Assembly (NCBI RefSeq): GCF_030317035.1
Contig: NZ_JASZYK010000003.1
Location: forward strand, 620,001 to 684,000
Origin: Variovorax sp. J22G73
GTDB taxonomy: Bacteria > Pseudomonadota > Gammaproteobacteria > Burkholderiales > Burkholderiaceae_C
Reading direction: 5' to 3'
DNA length: 64,000 bases
A model generated the notes under the pieces. That model was not told the DNA's origin, searched no databases, and saw nothing but the letters and a program-made list of their open reading frames with translations. A program made the translations under genes and the position numbers. Each line of letters starts with the position of its first letter. Positions within the stretch are counted from its first letter, which is position 1. Below, one piece after another: positions 26,494 to 35,848 of the stretch.

Positions 26494-27699
26494 ATGGAAA
26501 GCTACTACCTCGACTGGGCGAACCTGCTGCTGCGCTGGGTCCACGTCATCACCGCCATCGCATGGATCGGCGCCTCCTTCTACTTCGTGATGCTGGACAA
26601 CAGCCTCGAGAAGCCGCAGGACCAGGAGTCGCTCGACAAGGGCGTGGGCGGCGAGCAATGGGCCGTGCACGGCGGCGGCTTCTACAACATGCAGAAGTAC
26701 GCGCTGGCGCCCAAGAAGCTGCCGGACCACCTGCACTGGTCGTACTGGGAGAGCTACAGCACCTGGATCACCGGGTTCTCGCTGTTCACCATGTCGTACC
26801 TGTGGAACGCGAGCACCTACCTCATCGACAAGTCGAAGATGGACTGGCAACCCGGTGCCGCCATTGCCGTGGCGCTGGCCTTCTTCGTCGTGTTCTGGAT
26901 GGTGTACGACGGCATCTGCCAGGTGTTCGGGCGCCGTAAGAACGGCGACACCATCGTCGGCGTGCTGATTGCCGTGTTCATCGTCTTCGCGACCTGGCTG
27001 GCCTGCCAGTGGTTCGCGGGCCGCGCGGCCTTCCTGCTGGTGGGCGCCATGATGGCCACGACCATGAGCGGCAACGTGTTCTTCTGGATCATTCCCGGCC
27101 AGCGCAAGAACGTGCAGGCCCTGCGCGAAGGCCGCCCGGTCGACCCGGTGCACGGCCAGCGCGGCAAGCAGCGCAGCGTGCACAACACCTACTTCACGCT
27201 GCCGGTGCTGTTCGCGATGCTCAGCAACCACTACAGCTTCACCTACACGCACAAGTACAACTGGGTGGTGCTGCTGCTGATCATGCTCGGCGGCGCGGCC
27301 ATTCGGCAGTTCTTCGTGGTGCGCCACCGCTTCAAGCTGGGCAACGCGGGCAACCCGATTCCCTACGCGCTCGTGGGCATCGTGGTGCTGGGCCTGACCA
27401 TCGTGTGGATGAAGCCCGAGCCCGCGGCGGCGCCGGTGGCCTCCACCGCGGCACCCGTGGTGCCGTTCGCGCAGGTGCAGAAGGTGCTGGAGCAGCGCTG
27501 CTTCATGTGCCATGGCCCCGCGGTGCAGATGAAGAACGTGCGCGTCGACTCGCCCGAGCAGGTGGCCGCGCATGCGCAGGCGATCTACCAGCAGGTGGTG
27601 GTCACGAAGATCATGCCGATGAACAACGCCACCGGCATCACCGACGAGGAACGCGCGCTCATCAGCCGCTGGTTCCAGGCCGGCGCCAAGACCAACTAG
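26494..27699 (+). CDS. puuD: Membrane urate oxidase PuuD with cytochrome c domain
   Basis: The product is 401 residues. It opens MESYYLDWANLLLRWVHVIT, the PuuD N-terminus, and has about eight membrane helices to residue 305. After a short Ala/Pro linker a cytochrome c domain follows, with CFMCH at 336-340 as the haem c site and a later Met ligand. It oxidises urate to 5-hydroxyisourate and passes electrons to the respiratory chain, so no H2O2 is made, unlike uricase. The product feeds UraH and the UraD domain encoded nearby. It stands behind the second TGTATACA block. Confidence 0.94.
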   Translation: MESYYLDWANLLLRWVHVITAIAWIGASFYFVMLDNSLEKPQDQESLDKGVGGEQWAVHGGGFYNMQKYALAPKKLPDHLHWSYWESYSTWITGFSLFTMSYLWNASTYLIDKSKMDWQPGAAIAVALAFFVVFWMVYDGICQVFGRRKNGDTIVGVLIAVFIVFATWLACQWFAGRAAFLLVGAMMATTMSGNVFFWIIPGQRKNVQALREGRPVDPVHGQRGKQRSVHNTYFTLPVLFAMLSNHYSFTYTHKYNWVVLLLIMLGGAAIRQFFVVRHRFKLGNAGNPIPYALVGIVVLGLTIVWMKPEPAAAPVASTAAPVVPFAQVQKVLEQRCFMCHGPAVQMKNVRVDSPEQVAAHAQAIYQQVVVTKIMPMNNATGITDEERALISRWFQAGAKTN

Positions 27700-27774
27700 C
27701 CCGAGACAACCAAGGACCGGCGGGGGCGGGGCACGGTCCGCAGCACAATCGCCGGACTGGAGACAAAAGCAGCC

Positions 27775-29130
27775 ATGACCGCACCGACACCGGGCTTCGG
27801 CCCCACCCACGCCCCCGATCCGCGCGACAACCCGCGCGCCTTCCTCGAACATCTCTACCGCGTGGCGGTGGACCGCGCGCTGCCGCTGTCCACGTTGGGC
27901 GCGCACCTGCCCCAGCCGCCGGACCCGAAGAAGGGCCGCACCCTGGTGCTGGGCGCCGGCAAGGCGGGCGGCTCGATGGTGCAGGCGCTCGAAGCGCTGT
28001 GGCCGGCTGACGCGCCGCTGTCGGGGCTCGTCGTCACGCGCTACGAGCACATTCCGCCGCGCCCCGAGGGCGTGCCGCAGCGCATCGAGATCGTCGAGGC
28101 CGCGCACCCCGTGCCCGACGCGGCCGGGCAGCAGGCCGCCGAGCGCATGCTCGCGCTGGCGCAGGGCCTCACGGCCGACGACCTGGTGTTGTGCCTGATT
28201 TCGGGCGGGGGCTCGTCGCTGCTGGTGCTGCCGGCCGAAGGCCTCACGCTGGCCGACAAGCAGCGCATCAACAAGCAACTGCTCGACAGCGGCGCCGGCA
28301 TCGGCGAGATGAACTGCGTGCGCAAGCACCTGTCGCGCATCAAGGGCGGACGGCTGGCCGCGGCCTGCGCGCCGGCCCGCGTGGTCACGCTGACCATCAG
28401 CGACGTGCCGGGCGACGACGCCGCCGTCATCGCCAGCGGCCCGACCGTGCCCGACGCCACCACCTGCGCCGACGCGCTGGCCATCCTCGACCGCTACGTC
28501 ATCGAGGTGCCCGCGCCGGTGCGGGCCCGCCTCGAAAGCGGCGAACTCGAGACGCCCAAGCCGGGCGACGCCGTGTTCGAAGGGCACGAAACACACATGA
28601 TCGCCACGCCCCAGCAGTCGCTCGAAGCGGCGGCCAAGGCGGCGCGCGAGGCTGGCGTGGAAGCGCACATCCTCAGCGACGAGATCGAAGGCGAATCGCG
28701 CGAGGTCGGCAAGGTGCACGCCGCGCTGGCACGCGCCGTGGCGCACCGCGGCGAACCTTTCGCGCGGCCCTGCGTGATCCTGTCGGGCGGGGAAACCACG
28801 GTCACCATCCGCCCCCGCCAGCCCGGCCAGGCCAAGGGCCGGGGCGGGCGGGCGGGCGAGTTCTGCATGGGCCTGTCGGGCGCGCTCATGGGCCAGCCGC
28901 AGGTCTGGGCGCTGGCGGCCGACACCGACGGCATCGACGGCGTGGAAGACAACGCGGGCGCCTTCGTCACGCCCGACACGCTGGCGCGCGCCACCGCCGC
29001 GGGCCGCAAGCTGTCGGACCACCTCGACCGCAATGACGCCTACGGTTACTTCGATGCCATCGGCGACCTGTTCGTGACGGGGCCCACGCACACCAATGTC
29101 AACGACTTCCGGGCATTGCTGATCTTGTAA
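27775..29130 (+). CDS. ttuD: Glycerate 2-kinase (MOFRL family)
   Basis: The product is 451 residues. The N-terminal domain carries LVLGAGKAGGSMVQALE (near 60) and CLISGGGSSLL (near 143). The C-terminal MOFRL domain carries CVILSGGETTVT (near 340) and AADTDGIDGVEDNAGAF (near 385). It phosphorylates D-glycerate to 2-phosphoglycerate. In purine degradation it is the last step after glyoxylate is condensed and reduced, which fits its place 75 bases after puuD. Glyoxylate carboligase and tartronate semialdehyde reductase are not in the window. The gap before it has a weak GGACCG/CGGTCC hairpin. Confidence 0.92.
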   Translation: MTAPTPGFGPTHAPDPRDNPRAFLEHLYRVAVDRALPLSTLGAHLPQPPDPKKGRTLVLGAGKAGGSMVQALEALWPADAPLSGLVVTRYEHIPPRPEGVPQRIEIVEAAHPVPDAAGQQAAERMLALAQGLTADDLVLCLISGGGSSLLVLPAEGLTLADKQRINKQLLDSGAGIGEMNCVRKHLSRIKGGRLAAACAPARVVTLTISDVPGDDAAVIASGPTVPDATTCADALAILDRYVIEVPAPVRARLESGELETPKPGDAVFEGHETHMIATPQQSLEAAAKAAREAGVEAHILSDEIEGESREVGKVHAALARAVAHRGEPFARPCVILSGGETTVTIRPRQPGQAKGRGGRAGEFCMGLSGALMGQPQVWALAADTDGIDGVEDNAGAFVTPDTLARATAAGRKLSDHLDRNDAYGYFDAIGDLFVTGPTHTNVNDFRALLIL

Positions 29131-29137
29131 GCGGGGG

Positions 29138-29181
29138 GTTCCGAGGCTGTTCCGAGGCTGTTCCGGGGCTGTTCCGGGGGT
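29138..29181. repeat. Four 11-base tandem units
   Basis: GTTCCGAGGCT twice, then GTTCCGGGGCT and GTTCCGGGGGT, immediately after the glycerate kinase stop. The rest of the 216-base gap to the dehydrogenase shows no gene. Confidence 0.75.
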
Positions 29182-29346
29182 GTTCGCGAGCGCCGCGCGG
29201 GCATTGTGAACTCGGGTTAATCTATGGCCCCGGCAGCCCTGATGCCGTCTTGGCCGCCGTTGTCTACAGCGCATCCCCCCGGGGATGCCGCGCCGGACAC
29301 CCAGATTCCCCTTTTTCACACCCAAGTCCTCGAAGGAAAAGTTCGC

Positions 29347-30789
29347 ATGACCGCCACCTACACCGACACCCGCCTGCTGATCGACAACGAATGGGTCGAC
29401 GCCACCGGCGGCAAGACGCTGGACGTCGTGAACCCCGCCACCGGCAAGGCCATCGGCAAGGTGGCGCACGCCAGCATCGCCGACCTCGACCGCGCCCTGG
29501 CCGCTGCACAGCGCGGCTTCGACAAGTGGCGCAACACCCCCGCCAACGAGCGCGCCGCCGTCATGCGCCGCGCCGCCGGCCTGATCCGCGAACGCGCCGG
29601 CGACATCGCCAAGCTGCTCACGCAGGAACAAGGCAAGCCGCTGGCCGAAGCCAAGGGCGAAACGCTGGCCGCCGCGGACATCATCGAATGGTTCGCCGAC
29701 GAAGGCCGCCGCGTGTACGGCCGCATCGTGCCCTCGCGCAACCTGGCCGCGCAGCAACTGGTGCTGAAGGAACCGTTGGGCCCCGTCGCCGCGTTCACGC
29801 CGTGGAACTTCCCCATCAACCAGATCGTGCGCAAGCTCGGCGCGGCGCTGGCCACCGGCTGCTCGTTCCTGGTGAAGGCGCCCGAGGAAACCCCGGCATC
29901 GCCTGCTGCGCTGCTGCAGGCCTTTGTCGACGCCGGCATTCCGCCCGGCACCGTGGGCCTGGTGTTCGGCAACCCCGCTGAAATCTCGAACTACCTGATC
30001 GCTCACCCGATCATCCGCAAGGTCACCTTCACCGGCTCGACCCCGGTGGGCAAGCAGCTGGCCGCGCTGGCCGGCTCGCACATGAAGCGCGTGACCATGG
30101 AGCTGGGCGGCCACGCCCCGGTCATCGTCGCCGAAGACGCCGACGTGGCCCTGGCCGTGAAGGCCGCCGGCGCCGCCAAGTTCCGCAACGCGGGCCAGGT
30201 CTGCATCTCGCCGACCCGCTTCCTGGTGCACAACAGCCTGCGCGAAGAATTCGCCCGCACGCTGGTGAAGTACACCGAAGGCCTGAAGCTCGGCGACGGC
30301 CTGGCCGAAGGCACGACCATCGGCCCGCTGGCCAACGCCCGCCGCCTGACGGCCATGGCGCACGTGCTGGACGACGCGCGCAAGAAGGGCGCCACCGTGG
30401 CCGCCGGCGGCGAACGCGTGGGCGACACCGGCAACTTCTTCGCCCCGACCGTGCTGACCGACGTGCCGCTGGACGCCGACGTGTTCAACAACGAACCCTT
30501 CGGCCCCATCGCCGCCATCCGCGGTTTCGACACGCTCGAAGAAGCCATTGCCGAAGCCAACCGCCTGCCGTTCGGCCTGGCCGGCTATGCGTTCACCAAG
30601 TCGATCAAGAACGCGCACCTGCTGAGCCAGAAGCTCGAGCTGGGCATGCTCTGGATCAACCAGCCCGCCACGCCGTCGCCGGAAATGCCTTTCGGCGGCG
30701 TGAAGGACTCGGGCTACGGCTCGGAAGGCGGCCCGGAAGCGCTCGAGGCCTACCTGAACACCAAGGCCGTGTCGATCCTGGGCGTTTGA
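29347..30789 (+). CDS. NAD(P)-dependent succinate/glutarate-semialdehyde dehydrogenase family protein
   Basis: The product is 480 residues, the standard length for GabD-like enzymes. Visible are [16 protein letters not shown] (near 154), [13 protein letters not shown] (near 226), the catalytic Glu in [10 protein letters not shown] (near 253) and the catalytic Cys in [12 protein letters not shown] (near 287). The ATG at 29347 follows GAAGGAAAAG. The family oxidises semialdehydes to acids, most often succinate semialdehyde; a specialised substrate cannot be excluded. It stands alone after the glycerate kinase, separated by 216 bases with a tandem repeat, so a purine link is not supported. Confidence 0.88.
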   Translation: MTATYTDTRLLIDNEWVDATGGKTLDVVNPATGKAIGKVAHASIADLDRALAAAQRGFDKWRNTPANERAAVMRRAAGLIRERAGDIAKLLTQEQGKPLAEAKGETLAAADIIEWFADEGRRVYGRIVPSRNLAAQQLVLKEPLGPVAAFTPWNFPINQIVRKLGAALATGCSFLVKAPEETPASPAALLQAFVDAGIPPGTVGLVFGNPAEISNYLIAHPIIRKVTFTGSTPVGKQLAALAGSHMKRVTMELGGHAPVIVAEDADVALAVKAAGAAKFRNAGQVCISPTRFLVHNSLREEFARTLVKYTEGLKLGDGLAEGTTIGPLANARRLTAMAHVLDDARKKGATVAAGGERVGDTGNFFAPTVLTDVPLDADVFNNEPFGPIAAIRGFDTLEEAIAEANRLPFGLAGYAFTKSIKNAHLLSQKLELGMLWINQPATPSPEMPFGGVKDSGYGSEGGPEALEAYLNTKAVSILGV

Positions 30790-30804
30790 GCCCCGGTTGT
30801 CGAA

Positions 30805-31521
30805 TCACTCTTCGGCGGCAGCGTTCCAGAAGGCCTGCTGCACGCCGTCGAGGCTTTCCAGGTCTTCGATGACCCGGTCGAGCTCCGCGGGCTCGACCGC
30901 CGTTGCATACAGCGTCGCACCGATCTCGGTGTCGGCCGGCCCGAACGGGTGCTGGTCGACATCGCGCACCGGGTAGTTCGCGGCCTCCAGCAACAGCAGC
31001 AGCTGGTCCATCACTTCGGGCCGCGCCGCGCGCGAACAGATAACGCGCACCACATACGTTGCTTCGCTCGACTCTTCGCTGATCGGCTGCCGGTTGATGC
31101 GGTTCACCACGGGCCGCAGCAGCGTGTTGCTGGCCAGCACGAACAGCGCCGCGATCAGCGCCTCGCCCAGCAGATCGGCCCCGGCGCAGGCGCCCACTGC
31201 CGCCGACCCCCACAGCGTGGCCGCCGTGTTCAGCCCCGTGACGTTGGCGCCTTCCTTCATGATCGCGCCCGCGCCCAGGAAGCCGATGCCCGACACCACA
31301 TAGGCCACCACGCGCACCGCGCCGCCGCTGCCGTCGAGCCGGTTGGCCATGTCGACGAACACCGCCGCCCCCACCGCCACCAGCGCGTTGGTGCGCAGGC
31401 CCGCGGTGCGCTGGCGCACCTGGCGCTCCAGCCCGATCAATGAGCCGAGGATGAAGGCGGCCGCCACGCTGATGAAGGTGTCGAGCAGCGAGTGCAGGTT
31501 GATGTTCTGGATGGCTTGCAT
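30805..31521 (-). CDS. MgtC/SapB-family membrane protein
   Basis: The product is 238 residues. Four or five helices occupy about 12-145, with the family signature FILGSLIGLERQVRQRTAGLRTNALVAVG and IGFLGAGAIMKEG. The cytoplasmic C-terminal part (about 155-238) resembles an ACT-like fold. MgtC-type proteins help cells cope with low magnesium and acid, and in Salmonella inhibit the F-ATPase. It lies next to an HAD phosphatase and mgtA on the same strand, forming a magnesium-related neighbourhood. It converges with the dehydrogenase gene. Confidence 0.88.
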   Translation of the reverse strand: MQAIQNINLHSLLDTFISVAAAFILGSLIGLERQVRQRTAGLRTNALVAVGAAVFVDMANRLDGSGGAVRVVAYVVSGIGFLGAGAIMKEGANVTGLNTAATLWGSAAVGACAGADLLGEALIAALFVLASNTLLRPVVNRINRQPISEESSEATYVVRVICSRAARPEVMDQLLLLLEAANYPVRDVDQHPFGPADTEIGATLYATAVEPAELDRVIEDLESLDGVQQAFWNAAAEE

Positions 31522-31596
31522 CGAAGGGTTCCCTCTTGTCGTGGCTGTCGCTGCAGCCGTTGTTGTAGCCGTCTTTGTCGATTTCGTTCGTGTCGT

Positions 31597-32172
31597 TCAA
31601 CCGGCTGCCGGCGCATCGCCGGCCTGGCGCTGCACATGCTCGCGCCAGTTGCGCTTTTCCACCCGCCGCACGTTCGGCACCTCCGCCAGGTGTGACAGGT
31701 AGGCGGCCAGCAAGGGCAGCTCCGCATCGCCGCGGTCGCCCACGAACTCCTGCACCGTCACCAGGTTCCCGTAGCTCCGGGCGTACTTCGACGGCGTGTC
31801 GTCCACGGCGATGATCGATTCGAGCGCGTAGCCCCGGGATTTCAGTTTCTGCAGGTTCTTGATCGTCTGGTAGCCGCCGGTCGTGAAATCTCGCGAAGTC
31901 GTGCAGCGCGCGCTCGACCAGAGAAACGCCAGCGTGCCGCTCGGAAAGATCCGCTCGACCACCTGCGACGCATAGATTTCGCCGGACGCCGTCCACACGC
32001 CCACCTCGAACTGCGCGAGCACGGTGCTCACGAAGTCGGACAGATGCGGTCGCAGGTGCACGCGGTAGGGGCCGACGCGAAAGTCCTCGTCGTGGCCGAG
32101 CGCGTGCTCCGTCGCATGGATCAGCGTTTCGTCGAGGTCGAGCACCAGCAGTTTGCGTGTCTTGGGTGTCAT
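31597..32172 (-). CDS. FCP1/NIF-type HAD phosphatase
   Basis: The product is 191 residues. The start is MTPKTRKLLVLDLDETL, with the HAD nucleophile D12 and acid D14. VGVWTASGEIYASQVVERIF and DDTPSKYARSYGNLVTV provide motifs II and III/IV. This is the small CTD-phosphatase (FCP1, NLI-interacting factor) version of the HAD fold. It is mainly known from eukaryotes, where it dephosphorylates RNA polymerase II, and occurs sporadically in bacteria. It is placed between mgtC and mgtA with 75- and 94-base gaps. The bacterial substrate is unknown. Confidence 0.82.
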   Translation of the reverse strand: MTPKTRKLLVLDLDETLIHATEHALGHDEDFRVGPYRVHLRPHLSDFVSTVLAQFEVGVWTASGEIYASQVVERIFPSGTLAFLWSSARCTTSRDFTTGGYQTIKNLQKLKSRGYALESIIAVDDTPSKYARSYGNLVTVQEFVGDRGDAELPLLAAYLSHLAEVPNVRRVEKRNWREHVQRQAGDAPAAG

Positions 32173-32266
32173 TTGCGTGTCTTGTCGTTGGCCAACGCGT
32201 GCATGTTAGGGGCGCGATCACGCCGGCGGCCTGTTCACACGCCCCGAACAGCGACCTCAAGAAGAG

Positions 32267-35032
32267 TCACTGCCACCCATACCGCCGCGCATACCACCCC
32301 TTCACCGCCTGCGTGAGCAACGCATACCCGACGAGCATGGCGATCAACCAGGGGAAGTACATCAAGGGCAGCGCCTCCAGCTTGAAGTAGTGCGCCAGCG
32401 GCCCCATCGGCAGCCAGATGCCCACCGCCGCAATGGCCCCGCCCATGATCAGCAGCGGCCATGCCGCGCGGCTTTGCAGGAACGGGATCTTGCGCGTGCG
32501 AATCAGGTGCACGATCAGCGTCTGCGACAGCAGACCTTCCACGAACCAGCCCGACTGGAACAGCGTCTGGTGGTCGACCGTGTTCGCCGCGAACACGTGC
32601 CACATCACCGTGAACGTGAGGATGTCGAACACCGAGCTCAGCGGCCCGAAGAACACCATGAAGCGCCCCAGGTCCGCCGGGTTCCAGCGCTGCGGGCTCT
32701 TCAGGAATTCCTCGTCCACGTTGTCGAACGGAATCGCGATCTGCGACACGTCGTACAGCAGGTTCTGCACCAGCAAGTGAAGCGGCAGCATCGGCAGGAA
32801 CGGCAGGAATGCGCTGGCCACCAGCACCGAGAACACATTGCCGAAGTTGGAGCTCGCCGTGAGCTTGATGTACTTCAGCATGTTCGCGAACGTGCGCCGC
32901 CCCTGGATCACGCCTTGTTCCAGCACCATCAGGCTCTTTTCCAGCAGGATGATGTCGGCCGACTCCTTCGCCACGTCCACCGCGCCGTCCACCGAGATGC
33001 CGATGTCCGCCGCCCGCAGCGCCGGCGCGTCATTGATGCCGTCGCCCATGAAGCCCACCACATGGCCGTTGGCATGCAGCGCGTGCACGATGCGCTCCTT
33101 GTGCGCCGGCGTGAGCTTGGCGAACACCTGGTGCGCCTCCACCACCAGCCGCAGGTCGGCCTCGGCCATGTCCTCCACCTCGCGGCCCAGCACGATGCGT
33201 CCCACCTCCAGGCCCACGTCGGCGCACACCTTGCGCGTGACCAGTTCGTTGTCGCCCGTCAGCACCTTCACCGCCACGCCGTGCTCGGCCAGCGCACGCA
33301 AGGCTGGCGCCGTCGATTCCTTCGGCGGGTCCAGAAAGGCCACGTACCCCAGCAGCGTCAGGCCCGACTCGTCAGCGACCCCGTAGGCCGGCTTCTGCGC
33401 CTCGGTCTTCAGCGCGCGGCTGGCCACCGCCACCACGCGCAGGCCCATTGCATTGAGCTCCGACGCCACACGATGGATGCGCGAGAGCACCTCGGCGTCG
33501 AGCACCAGCACCTCGGCCCCACGCTCCACCGACGTGCACACCGACAGGATTTCTTCGAGCGCGCCCTTGCAGATCAGCAGGTGCTCGCTGCCGCCGTTGG
33601 CCACCACCACCGACATGCGGCGGCGCGAGAAGTCGAAGGGCACCTCGTCGATCTTGCGGTAGGCCGTTTGCAGGCGCGTTTCCAGCTGCATCTCGGCGTG
33701 GCTCAGCACCGCCTTGTCGAGCAGGTTCTTCAGCCCCGTCTGGTGAAAGCTGTTGAGGTAGGCGAACTGCAGCACGTGGTCGGAGTCCTCGCCCCAGGCG
33801 TTGGTGTGGCGCTCGAGCACGATGCGGTCCTGCGTGAGCGTGCCTGTCTTGTCGGTGCACAGCACGTCCATGGCGCCGAAGTTGTGAATCGCCTCCAGCC
33901 GCTTGACGATCACCTTCTGGCGCGACATCACCACCGCGCCCTTGGCCAGCGTAGCCGTCACGATCATCGGCAGCATCTCGGGCGTGAGGCCCACCGCGAT
34001 CGACAGCGCGAACAGCGCCGCCTCCCACCAGTCGCCCTTGGCCACGCCGTTGATCACCAGCACCAGCGGCGCCATCACCAGCATGAAGCGAATCAGCACC
34101 CAGCTCACCCGGTTGATGCCGGCCTGGAACGCGCTGGTGCCGCGGTCGGTGGCCGTCACGCGCTGCGCCAGCGCGCCGAAGAAGGTGCGGTCGCCCGTGT
34201 GCACGATGAGCGCGCTGGCCGTGCCGCTGATCACGTTGGTGCCCATGAAGAGCAGGTTCTCCCGCTCCAGCACGCCCGCGTCGTGCGCGCCGCGGTCGAC
34301 CACGAACTTCTCCACCGGCATGGCCTCGCCCGTGAGCGCCGACTGGCTGATGAACAGGTCCTTGGCGGTCAGCAGCCGGCAGTCGGCCGGGATCATGTCG
34401 CCGGCCGACAGCGCGATCACGTCCCCGGGCACCAGGTCGCGCATCGGCACCTCCACGCGCACCGTGCCGGTGTGCGTGGTGTCGAAGCCTTCGTCGCCCG
34501 CCGCGCCGGCCTTCTGCCCGGGCGCGGGGCGCAGCACCGTCGATGTGTTGCTCACCATGGCCTTGAGGCGGTCGGCGGCCTTGTTGGAGCGCGACTCCTG
34601 CAGAAAGCGCAGCACGGTCGACAGCACCACCATGCTGCCGATGACCAGCGTGGCCTTCATGTCTTCGGTGACGTACGAGACCAGCGCCAGCACCGTCAGC
34701 AGCAGGTTGAACGGATTGCGGTAGCACTGCCACAGGTGCTGCCACCAGGGCAGCGGCTGCTCGTGGCGCACCTCGTTGCTGCCCAGGCGCTTGCGCAGCA
34801 CCTGCGCATGGCCTTCGCTCAGGCCGCGCGGCGAGCTGTCGAGGCGGACCAGCATTTCGCCGGCATCGGTGCGCGAGGCGGTGTTCAGCGCCTTCGCGAT
34901 GTCGGGCGGCATCTGCAGCGAGCCGCCGGAGACGGGCTTCGAGCCCAGCAGCGATTGCCAGCGCTCGAAGTGATGCAGCATGTGGCGGCTGCGCAGGAAG
35001 CTTTCAAAGAAAGACTTGAGGACGTTGTTCAT
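32267..35032 (-). CDS. mgtA: Magnesium-importing P-type ATPase MgtA
   Basis: The product is 921 residues. The P-type motifs are LTGEAMP (actuator), CTDKTGTLT with phosphorylated D394, and FMGDGINDAPALRAADIG (hinge). The N-terminus NNVLKSFFESFLRSRHMLHHFERW and the total length are those of the MgtA/MgtB subclass (type IIIB), which brings Mg2+ in down its gradient at the cost of ATP. About ten helices are visible. The ATG at 35032 is preceded by AAGGAG, but this site lies inside a strong hairpin (35035-35073), and a 73-codon leader ORF lies further upstream. Both suggest leader-level control, as known for enterobacterial mgtA. Confidence 0.95.
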   Translation of the reverse strand: MNNVLKSFFESFLRSRHMLHHFERWQSLLGSKPVSGGSLQMPPDIAKALNTASRTDAGEMLVRLDSSPRGLSEGHAQVLRKRLGSNEVRHEQPLPWWQHLWQCYRNPFNLLLTVLALVSYVTEDMKATLVIGSMVVLSTVLRFLQESRSNKAADRLKAMVSNTSTVLRPAPGQKAGAAGDEGFDTTHTGTVRVEVPMRDLVPGDVIALSAGDMIPADCRLLTAKDLFISQSALTGEAMPVEKFVVDRGAHDAGVLERENLLFMGTNVISGTASALIVHTGDRTFFGALAQRVTATDRGTSAFQAGINRVSWVLIRFMLVMAPLVLVINGVAKGDWWEAALFALSIAVGLTPEMLPMIVTATLAKGAVVMSRQKVIVKRLEAIHNFGAMDVLCTDKTGTLTQDRIVLERHTNAWGEDSDHVLQFAYLNSFHQTGLKNLLDKAVLSHAEMQLETRLQTAYRKIDEVPFDFSRRRMSVVVANGGSEHLLICKGALEEILSVCTSVERGAEVLVLDAEVLSRIHRVASELNAMGLRVVAVASRALKTEAQKPAYGVADESGLTLLGYVAFLDPPKESTAPALRALAEHGVAVKVLTGDNELVTRKVCADVGLEVGRIVLGREVEDMAEADLRLVVEAHQVFAKLTPAHKERIVHALHANGHVVGFMGDGINDAPALRAADIGISVDGAVDVAKESADIILLEKSLMVLEQGVIQGRRTFANMLKYIKLTASSNFGNVFSVLVASAFLPFLPMLPLHLLVQNLLYDVSQIAIPFDNVDEEFLKSPQRWNPADLGRFMVFFGPLSSVFDILTFTVMWHVFAANTVDHQTLFQSGWFVEGLLSQTLIVHLIRTRKIPFLQSRAAWPLLIMGGAIAAVGIWLPMGPLAHYFKLEALPLMYFPWLIAMLVGYALLTQAVKGWYARRYGWQ

Positions 35033-35034
35033 GG

Positions 35035-35073
35035 GGTTCTCCTTCGGGCGGCCGCCGCCCGCCCGGGAGAACC
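35035..35073 (-). promoter_or_regulatory. Hairpin covering the mgtA ribosome binding site
   Basis: On the mgtA transcript GGTTCTCC (35073-35066) pairs perfectly with GGAGAACC (35042-35035). The second arm contains the GGAG of the ribosome binding site. Inside, CGGGCGG/CCGCCCG (35061-35055 with 35051-35045) can form another GC stem. The start codon follows two bases later. Formation of the stem would hide the ribosome site, giving a plausible translational switch. Confidence 0.65.
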
Positions 35074-35251
35074 TCCGGGCATCAACCAGCCGGAAGCAAC
35101 CCCTTGCGAAGCGCGACGGCGTGCCGCGGTTTTGCAATCGATCGAAGCGAAGGGGGCGCGCTACGGCGCCAACGAGAGGCTGGTTCCATGGTGTGCTCCT
35201 GGGCTGCGAGGCGTGGTGAAGAAGAAGGGCGAAAGGAGGGTGCCGGCGCGT

Positions 35252-35473
35252 TCAGCGGCGCAGGCCGTGAGCGGGCTGCAGCACCAAAAAGCTGCGGATG
35301 CGGCGCGTGGTCCACAGCGCCGCGGCCTGGTCCAGCGCGCCTTCGACGGCCGGTGCAGCCACCGGCACGGCAGCAGCAGCAACTGCCACGGGCGTGTCGA
35401 CGGGCACGTGCGCCGACGCACGAGCGCGCAGCGGTTCGTGGTGTGGCTGACGACGAAGATGAAAGTGACGCAT
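35252..35473 (-). CDS. Possible 73-residue leader peptide upstream of mgtA
   Basis: The ATG at 35473 has AAGGAG seven bases upstream, a better ribosome site than most genes here. The product (73 residues) begins with a His/Arg-rich stretch (MRHFHLRRQPHHEPLR), passes through a Pro/Val/Ala region (VPVDTPVAVAAAAVPVAAPAV) and ends in an Arg-rich tail (LRR). It has seven prolines. No family is recognised. It precedes mgtA by 219 bases on the same strand, like the Pro-containing mgtL leader of Salmonella, though it is much longer. It could instead be a free small protein. Confidence 0.5.
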   Translation of the reverse strand: MRHFHLRRQPHHEPLRARASAHVPVDTPVAVAAAAVPVAAPAVEGALDQAAALWTTRRIRSFLVLQPAHGLRR

Positions 35474-35848
35474 GACAAGGCTCCTTCGCGTTGAAGGAAA
35501 CCTCGCGCACGGACGCACGCAAGCTGACTGAAAAAGTCAGTAACGAGACGACGGGATTCGGAAGGGGGAGAACCGCTTGCCGCCGAGGGCAAGAGGGTCA
35601 CGCTGCGTGCACGACGGCCACGCAGCGCAAGGGAGCCTGCGCTAGAGAGCCGGGTGTGTCACGCCTGCCGAGGCACGCGTCTTGTCACTGATCCAACTGG
35701 CACTGTCCACGCACGGGGCTCCGAAATGAAGATTGCCAATTGTTGCACCGCGGCATGAAATGCGTCAACCCTCCGGCTGAAGTCCCCGCGCTGGCGCCAG
35801 GGTGGTTATCGCCTCGCTGTTGCGTTTGCGCCGCAGTGCGGGCGCGCC
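35474..35848. other. 375-base region without a clear gene, upstream of the mgtA leader
   Basis: It holds two simple hairpins: CTGACT-GAAAA-AGTCAG at 35524-35540 and CTTGCC/GGCAAG near 35577-35594. It must contain the mgtA promoter on the minus strand. No clear -35/-10 pair or PhoP-type direct repeat was found by eye. Local composition is a little less GC-rich near 35720-35760. Confidence 0.4.

Noticed and set aside
26416..30618. A 1400-codon open frame on the minus strand
   Set aside because: It lies opposite puuD, glycerate kinase and the dehydrogenase, has a low-complexity R/H/A/G-rich translation and no domain. It is a product of high GC content.
32390..35494. A 1034-codon forward frame opposite mgtA
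   Set aside because: The translation is Q/H/R-rich without structure; mgtA motifs are complete on the other strand.
35524..35540. CTGACT-GAAAA-AGTCAG as a terminator
   Set aside because: The stem is only six A/T-containing pairs with no T run on either strand; it is kept only as part of the mgtA upstream region.
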